Shown here piece after piece: positions 59,037-64,000 of a DNA stretch of 64,000 nucleotides (positions are counted from its first letter, which is position 1; every line of letters starts with the position of its first letter). The DNA comes from Mycobacterium numidiamassiliense (GTDB lineage: Bacteria; Actinomycetota; Actinomycetes; Mycobacteriales; Mycobacteriaceae), in NCBI RefSeq assembly GCF_900157365.1, contig NZ_FUEZ01000004.1, positions 3,564,966 to 3,628,965 on the forward strand, read 5' to 3'. The position numbers were made by a program, and so were the translations under genes. The notes under the pieces were generated by a model, which did no database searches, was not told where the DNA came from, and saw nothing but the letters and a program-made list of their open reading frames with translations.

Positions 59037-59258
59037 TTATTGCCATTTCAGATCTTCGTCCAGCTGTTGGACTTGCTCGTCGCGCTGAACTGCGGGCCGG
59101 GTGTCAATTATGGCCTCTTGCCAGTGTGCGGGACTGTAAAGGTGAATATCATTGCCGCTGGCGACCTTTAACACACCGCCCGTGAGTATTTCATAGGTGG
59201 CAGCGTCCGAATATTCGTCGTCGTCGTCGTGGCCTTGAATTTCGATCCACATTTTCAT
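59037..59258 (-). CDS. Small conserved-looking protein B
   Basis: A protein of 73 residues starting MKMWIEIQGHDDDDEYSD, with an acidic N-terminus and the pattern AxYEIxTGGxLxVASGN...YSPxHWQEA, paralogous to the protein at 47688-47885. The acidic Gln-rich tail (RDEQVQQLDEDLKWQ) is unique to this copy. No function can be assigned. Confidence 0.72.
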   Translation of the reverse strand: MKMWIEIQGHDDDDEYSDAATYEILTGGVLKVASGNDIHLYSPAHWQEAIIDTRPAVQRDEQVQQLDEDLKWQ

Positions 59259-59630
59259 AATGAGAGTCTCCCCCGCATCGTCAGATCGGCACGCAGCAGG
59301 ATACCGGCGCGATGGCGAGAAGCCCAGAGTCGGAAGTCCCGAGAACGAGGTCTTTCGCCCGCTGGCGAGCAAGCATAACGGCGCGCATCCTGTATCTGGT
59401 TCGACCACCGCAGGTAGTGCTTCGACGTTGCGCGAGCCACTCGCCCGATTGAGTGATGCGTCCGAATGGGGTTGCGGCCGAGGACCTAACCGCCGTTGAC
59501 CATCTCCAACCTGTGGTTCAGGAACATCTCGAGAGGAAGGCAACAGCGACGCCACCGTCTCGGCCGAACTTGCGCTCAGGTGTCGGTAGGGGCGCACAAT
59601 TGAGGTCTCGGTCCGAAACCTGGAGATGCT
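59259..59630. other. Intergenic, no supported gene
   Basis: About 370 bases between divergent small genes. No gene, repeat or hairpin that I can support. Confidence 0.35.
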
Positions 59631-60098
59631 ATGAGCGAGCAACATTACGACTTTTTCGGCGAGATCTTCCAGCGGTACTTCAGGCCCGCCATCGATGCGT
59701 ATCCGCGAATGGGTGGAGCACTCGTCGAAAGGTTACTTTCGCTGAGTGACGACGTCCCGGATAGATTGGCACAAACCCGTTGTGCCGCAACGGCATGGGG
59801 CAAAGCCGAGATACCGAACGCCAGGATCGCTTCGGAACTCTTCGTGATCACCCAACACGGACTGATGTATGCCGCCGGGTTGAACGCGTCGCGCCGGGCG
59901 CTGTATTACCTGGCCACGCCACCCGCATTGTTCGATCCGTTCGTCGATCAGGTCGATACCGCCGAACTGCGCGAGGGCACGGTAGTAGTGGTGGACAGCC
60001 AGTTCGGCCGCGAACTCACATCCGCGCATCCGATGGACGCCGCGCTGCGCCGGATACTCGATGAGCACCCGGCGTTGCGGGTGGATCTGCCCACGTAG
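59631..60098 (+). CDS. Hypothetical protein
   Basis: A protein of 155 residues (MSEQHYDFFGEIFQRYFRPAID) with GGAGATGCT before the ATG. Predicted soluble, mostly helical in the first half (ALVERLLSLSDDVPDRLAQT), then beta strands (GTVVVVDSQFGREL). No family recognised. It sits in a gene-poor stretch with other orphan genes. Confidence 0.6.
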   Translation: MSEQHYDFFGEIFQRYFRPAIDAYPRMGGALVERLLSLSDDVPDRLAQTRCAATAWGKAEIPNARIASELFVITQHGLMYAAGLNASRRALYYLATPPALFDPFVDQVDTAELREGTVVVVDSQFGRELTSAHPMDAALRRILDEHPALRVDLPT

Positions 60099-60271
60099 CC
60101 ATTTCTTCGCCGCGGCAGAATCTAGAGTTCCTGCTGGCATCCCGTTCCCGAGACCTTTTGACGGAAGAGATCAAAAAAATCGAGGAGGAAGCAAAAGCGG
60201 ACAAATCAAAGGAGCAAAGGCACGCCAAGAAGGCGTTGATCCCGAAGACTGCTCTGGTTACCTTTCCGTAA
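60065..60271 (+). pseudogene. Start-less Lys/Glu-rich coding remnant
   Basis: An open frame with no ATG or GTG start reads QNLEFLLASRSRDLLTEE then IKKIEEEAKADKSKEQRHAKK before its stop. Charged, helical composition and A-rich codons look like real protein and differ from the surrounding GC-rich DNA. It overlaps the end of the previous gene in another frame. It may be the 3' end of a decayed gene, or a small protein with a TTG start at DLLTEE. Confidence 0.35.
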
Positions 60272-60770
60272 AGCCTGCAGAGCCCCCACCGCCAGCGTTT
60301 GGCCACACGATGATGTCTGCTGAAAACACATAATTGGGCAACTTGCCCGGCAAACATTGGATTTTATCGGAACTTGCATCAGAGCATCGGGTGGGGGCAA
60401 ACACGTAATCCGCTCCCACCGGGCTGGTCTGGTCAAAATGCACCGTGACCACTTTGCCGGCTACCTCCTCCGGCGATACAAGCGTCACTTTGTAGTTCAC
60501 CCAGGTCTTGTTATACGTGCACTTAGCGAACGGCGAGCTGCCGCCATTGTCGACGGTGAATCCAACGTTAGTGACGTTCTTGGCACAGTACGAGTCAGCT
60601 GGCTTGACGTAGCTAGGGTCTATTCTCATGCCGTCCGACCAGAACTCCACGTGAATTTCCCCATCAAGCTGGGGCTGTTGATTCGGGTCCGCGTGGGCTG
60701 GGGCTGCGATAACAACGGCAAGAGCCATGGCCACCGAAGGGAAGCTTTGCCTGAGGACGCTATTAGACAT
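60258..60770 (-). CDS. Secreted protein, hypothetical
   Basis: A protein of 170 residues with a signal peptide (MSNSVLRQSFPSVAMALAVV, cleavage after AHA near 27). The mature part has four cysteines (SYCAKN, AKCTYN, TRCSD, IQCLPG) and beta-type sequence (EIHVEFWSDGMRI, VNYKVTLVSPEEVAGKVVTVHFD). No family recognised; GC content is lower than its neighbours. An extracytoplasmic disulphide-bonded protein. Confidence 0.75.
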   Translation of the reverse strand: MSNSVLRQSFPSVAMALAVVIAAPAHADPNQQPQLDGEIHVEFWSDGMRIDPSYVKPADSYCAKNVTNVGFTVDNGGSSPFAKCTYNKTWVNYKVTLVSPEEVAGKVVTVHFDQTSPVGADYVFAPTRCSDASSDKIQCLPGKLPNYVFSADIIVWPNAGGGGSAGFTER

Positions 60771-60988
60771 GCGCGCAAAATAGCACGGCTAATCGACATC
60801 GGAGTACCAAAGCGGGGATTTAGCCGACACTTAGTCGAACCGGGAGGAGTGGGTAAGTCAACGAACTCTCCGACCATTGAACGGAAACAATTTTCGGCGA
60901 GACGGACCTTTTGTCTCGCCGAGATCGGTTAAGTTCTGCCAGGTTTAGCAGCAAGGCTGAAGACTATGAGGGACGCCACTTCTCTCGA

Positions 60989-61014
60989 TCGGGCTGACAG
61001 GATTTGAACCTGCG
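60989..61014 (-). other. tRNA-Pro 3'-end fragment (putative att remnant)
   Basis: On the minus strand 26 bases correspond to the T arm and acceptor end of mycobacterial tRNA-Pro as I remember it (GGTTCAAATCC loop flanked by CGCA and TGTCAGCCCGA). The D arm and anticodon arm are absent upstream, so this is not a functional tRNA gene. Such 3' fragments are typical attachment-site duplicates of integrated elements. Confidence 0.6.
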
Positions 61015-61040
61015 CCCGAATCGGTTTGGCGACATAGCTT

Positions 61041-63971
61041 TTAGCGCTTTTTGACCAATCCGCCCGGTGGGCTTTCGTCAACGTCGTTGAGGATCAGCTC
61101 GCGCACGGTGGAACGCGCTCCGTACGGTCGCAGCATGGTGCTGGCCGGCCGTGGACGCACGTGCTGCGGCCACCAGAACCAGCGCCCGAGCAAGGTGGCC
61201 AGCGACGGTGTCATGAACGACCGCACGATCAAAGTGTCGAACAACAGGCCCAGCGCGATCGTCGTACCCACCTGGGCCATCACCCGCAGCGGGCTGAAGG
61301 CGAACGTGGCCATGGTGGCGGCGAACACCAGACCGGCGGCGGTCACCACCGAGCCCGAGCCGGCAATCGCGCGGATCGTCCCCGTCTTGAGTCCGGCGTG
61401 GATTTCCTCCTTGAACCGCGATATCAGCAGCAGGTTGTAGTCCGAGCCGACCGCCAGCAGCAGGATGATCGCCATCGCCAGCACCATCCAGTGCAACTTG
61501 ATCCCCAGGATGTACTGCCATAGGAGCACGGAGAGTCCGAACGAGGCGCCCAGCGAGAGCAACACCGTACCGACGATGACGAAGGCCGCAACGACGCTTC
61601 TGGTGATGATCAGCATGATGACGAAAATCAGTGTGGCCGCGGAAATTGCGGCGATCAACAGGTCGATGTTGGAGCCGTCGTGCATGTCCTTATATGTCGC
61701 GGCGGTGCCGCCGAGGTAGACGTTGGCGCCCTCCCACGGCGTGCCCTTGATCGCCTCGTGCACGGCCTGCTTGATCGGTTCGATGTGGCTGATGCCTTCA
61801 GGAGTCGCCGGGTCGCCTTCATGCGAGATGATCAAACGGACAGCGTGCCCGTCCGGTGAGATGAACTGCTTGAGACCACGGGCGAAGTCCGGGCTTTGGA
61901 ATGCCTCCGGCGGAAGGTAGAACGTGTCGTCGTTCTTCGCCTTGTCGAAGGCATCGCCCTCCGCGGTCGCGTTGTCGGCCTGCGCTTTCGCCTGGTCGTT
62001 GAGCCCCTTTGTGGTGGCGTAGTTCGACATGATGGTGTCGAGGTTGTGCTGCTGGCTCTCGATCTGCGGCGGTATCAGTGCCACCAGCTTCGGCTGGATC
62101 TGATCCAGCTTGTCGAGATTCGCGCTGAGGTTCACGATGTTCTCAGCTATTTGGTCGATGCCGTCGAGCGCGTTGAAGATTGACCGAATTGCCCAGCAGG
62201 CCGGGATGTCGAAACAGTGCTTCTCCCAGTAGAAGTAACTTCGGATCGGCCGGAGGAAGTCGTCGAAGTTGGCGATTTGATCGCGCAACGACTCGGTGAT
62301 CTTCACGGTTTCTTTGGTGAGCTTGGTGGTTTCGTGTGTGGTGTTGCTCAGATCCTGGGTGACCTGCATCTGCTCATGCAGAGTCGCCATCGTCTTGCGC
62401 AGCTCGTCCGCCTGCTTCAGCAGGTTGTTCGCCTGCTCTTCTTGGTAGTGCTCGGTCTGGATCCGGCCGGCGGATTGTGCGCCCATCTGAAAACCGAAGG
62501 TGCTGTGGTCGAGCGGCGTACCCAACGGCCGGGTGATGGTCTGGACTCGACCGATACCGGGGATGTGGAAGACCGCCTTGGCGACCTTGTCCAGGACGAG
62601 GAAGTCGGCCGGGTTACGCAGGTCGTGATCGGTCTCGATCATCAACAGCTCAGGGTTGAGCCGAGCCTGGTTGAAGTGCCGGTCGGCAGCTGCATACCCG
62701 ATATTGGCCGGGGTGTCTTGCGGCAGGAAGTGGCGGGTGTCGTAGTCCGTCTTGTAGCCGGGCAGAGCGAGCAGGCCAACCAGCGCGGCCGCGATCGTCA
62801 CCGCGAGAACCGGTGCGGGCCAACGGACGATCGCGGTGCCGATACGGCGCCAGCCCCGGGTCTGGAGCTTTCGCTTCGGGTCCATCAGCTTGAAGAAGGA
62901 CGCCACCGTCAGTACCGCTGGAGCCAGAGTCAACGCCGCGAGGACCGCGACCAGCATGCCGACGGCGCAGGGTATGCCCAGTGACGAAAAATAGGGCAAC
63001 CGGCAGAAGCTCAGGCAGTACATCGCACCGGCGATAGTCAGCCCCGACCCCAGCACGACATGGGCCGTGCTGTGGAACATCGTGTAGAACGCCTCTTCAC
63101 GCGTCTCGCCCAGACCGCGGGCCTCGTGGTAGCGGCCGACCACAAAGATCGCGTAGTCCGTTCCGGCCGCGATCGCCATCAGCACGAGCATGTTGTTGGC
63201 GAAGGTGGAGAGCCCCATGATCTCGTAGTTTCCGAGCGTCGCGACGACGCCGCGGGCGGCGGCCAACTCGACGAAGACCATCGCCAGCATGATCAGCACA
63301 GTGCTTATCGAGCGGTAGGTGAACAGCAGCATCACGATGATCACGAGGAAGGTGACCATGGTGACTTTTGCGACGCCTTTCTCACCCGCGTGGGACTGGT
63401 CGGCAAACAACGGAGCCGCCCCGGTGACGTAGGCCTTGATCCCCGGCGGTGCCGGCACCGAGTTCACGATCTTGCGGACGGCCTCGCTCGACTCGGTGGA
63501 CTGGCCGCTGCCCATGTTGCCGGCGAGGTACACCTGAACGTATGCGGCTTTTTGGTCGTGGCTCTGGGAGCCCGCGGCGGTCAGGGGATCGCTCCAGAAG
63601 TCCTGGATGTGCTGAACGTGTTTCTTGTCTTGCTCGAGTCGTTTGACGATCTCGTCGTAATAGCGGTGGGCCTCCGCCCCCAGCGGTTTGTCGCCCTCCA
63701 GCAGGACCATTGCCGAGCTGTCGGAACTGAACTCCTTGAACGTCGACCCGACGTGCATCATCGACTGGAACGACACCGCATCCTTGGGACTCTGCGACAC
63801 CGAGTGCGCCTTGGAGACGACCTCCAGCTGCGGTGAGATGGTGTTGGTGACGAAGACGATGCCCAGCCAGATCAGGACGATCGGCAACGCGAGCCGATGA
63901 ATCATCCGCGGCAGGAACGGCGGGATCAGTGGCTGATCAACACGCGGCGGAGCCCCGGTGGTCTCACTCAT
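61041..63971 (-). CDS. MmpL family RND transporter B
   Basis: A protein of 976 residues with the same organisation as transporter A: GTDYAIFVVG and GSDYNLLLIS motifs, helices around 205-400 and 750-930, periplasmic HCFDIPACW with two cysteines, and a coiled Gln/Lys/Glu-rich stretch in the second periplasmic domain. The ATG overlaps the upstream mmpS stop (ATGA). Cargo unknown; the MmpL4-like branch is likely. Confidence 0.93.
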   Translation of the reverse strand: MSETTGAPPRVDQPLIPPFLPRMIHRLALPIVLIWLGIVFVTNTISPQLEVVSKAHSVSQSPKDAVSFQSMMHVGSTFKEFSSDSSAMVLLEGDKPLGAEAHRYYDEIVKRLEQDKKHVQHIQDFWSDPLTAAGSQSHDQKAAYVQVYLAGNMGSGQSTESSEAVRKIVNSVPAPPGIKAYVTGAAPLFADQSHAGEKGVAKVTMVTFLVIIVMLLFTYRSISTVLIMLAMVFVELAAARGVVATLGNYEIMGLSTFANNMLVLMAIAAGTDYAIFVVGRYHEARGLGETREEAFYTMFHSTAHVVLGSGLTIAGAMYCLSFCRLPYFSSLGIPCAVGMLVAVLAALTLAPAVLTVASFFKLMDPKRKLQTRGWRRIGTAIVRWPAPVLAVTIAAALVGLLALPGYKTDYDTRHFLPQDTPANIGYAAADRHFNQARLNPELLMIETDHDLRNPADFLVLDKVAKAVFHIPGIGRVQTITRPLGTPLDHSTFGFQMGAQSAGRIQTEHYQEEQANNLLKQADELRKTMATLHEQMQVTQDLSNTTHETTKLTKETVKITESLRDQIANFDDFLRPIRSYFYWEKHCFDIPACWAIRSIFNALDGIDQIAENIVNLSANLDKLDQIQPKLVALIPPQIESQQHNLDTIMSNYATTKGLNDQAKAQADNATAEGDAFDKAKNDDTFYLPPEAFQSPDFARGLKQFISPDGHAVRLIISHEGDPATPEGISHIEPIKQAVHEAIKGTPWEGANVYLGGTAATYKDMHDGSNIDLLIAAISAATLIFVIMLIITRSVVAAFVIVGTVLLSLGASFGLSVLLWQYILGIKLHWMVLAMAIILLLAVGSDYNLLLISRFKEEIHAGLKTGTIRAIAGSGSVVTAAGLVFAATMATFAFSPLRVMAQVGTTIALGLLFDTLIVRSFMTPSLATLLGRWFWWPQHVRPRPASTMLRPYGARSTVRELILNDVDESPPGGLVKKR

Positions 63972-64000
63972 GCGGACTTGTCCAGGCAGTAGACGAAGGC
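63968..64000 (-). CDS. MmpS family protein B, 3' end only
   Basis: The last ten codons before the window edge read AFVYCLDKSA and stop, the same CLDKSA ending as MmpS A, and the stop overlaps the MmpL B start. The rest of the gene is outside the window. Confidence 0.85.
   Translation of the reverse strand, partial: AFVYCLDKSA

Noticed and set aside
61000..61075. Complete tRNA gene at the tRNA-Pro-like sequence
   Set aside because: No D arm, anticodon arm or 5' acceptor strand can be paired with the 3' fragment.

Overview
This 64 kb window comes from a GC-rich actinobacterium, almost certainly a Mycobacterium and probably a slow grower. The evidence is a PPE protein, two MmpS-MmpL pairs, a DUF732 secreted protein, a DesA3-like desaturase, a fatty-acyl-AMP ligase and a GAP/Sap-type lipopeptide transport protein beside an MbtH-linked NRPS. 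The species cannot be proved from sequence alone. The NRPS domain order suggests a lineage making an N-methylated lipopeptide such as the M. avium subsp. paratuberculosis lipopentapeptide, so the M. avium group is the best guess.

Layout. (1) 1-14.5 kb: the first 4315 residues of a giant NRPS on the minus strand, running off the left edge, preceded by an MbtH partner and by a divergent gene for a GAP-family membrane protein. (2) 14.5-19.4 kb: LLM-type oxidoreductase, DUF732 protein, membrane-anchored M15-like hydrolase, GGDEF cyclase, and a PPE protein with a C-terminal SHOCT domain. (3) 19.6-26.1 kb: potassium locus with a two-RCK potassium channel divergent from two tandem KimA-like permeases. 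(4) 26.2-33.7 kb: MFS exporter with monooxygenase-like tail, UBP zinc finger, STAS/SpoIIE signalling pair, SDR, VOC protein, membrane-anchored Mrr-like nuclease. (5) 33.7-39.8 kb: an unusual RCK-like/RyR/PGDYG-like protein, then an Anbu peptidase/N-formylglutamate amidohydrolase/transglutaminase operon and a DUF5994 gene. (6) 40-51.6 kb: desaturase, DUF6131, four GAF-ANTAR antiterminator-type regulators around a fatty-acyl-AMP ligase, a glycosyltransferase, secreted proteins, and a His/Asp/Trp-repeat secreted protein with a strong hairpin terminator. (7) 51.6-64 kb: two mmpS-mmpL operons flanking a zinc-ribbon protein, an APC permease, a universal stress protein, orphan small proteins, and a 26-bp fragment resembling the 3' end of a tRNA-Pro gene, which suggests past integration.

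How the genes fit together: the NRPS, MbtH and GAP protein plausibly make and export an acylated, N-methylated peptide. MmpS/MmpL, the acyl-AMP ligase and the desaturase belong to the same general cell-envelope lipid biology, but they are not contiguous with the NRPS. The channel and KimA pair form a potassium homeostasis module. The GAF-ANTAR, GAF-SpoIIE-STAS and GGDEF genes form a dense signalling region.
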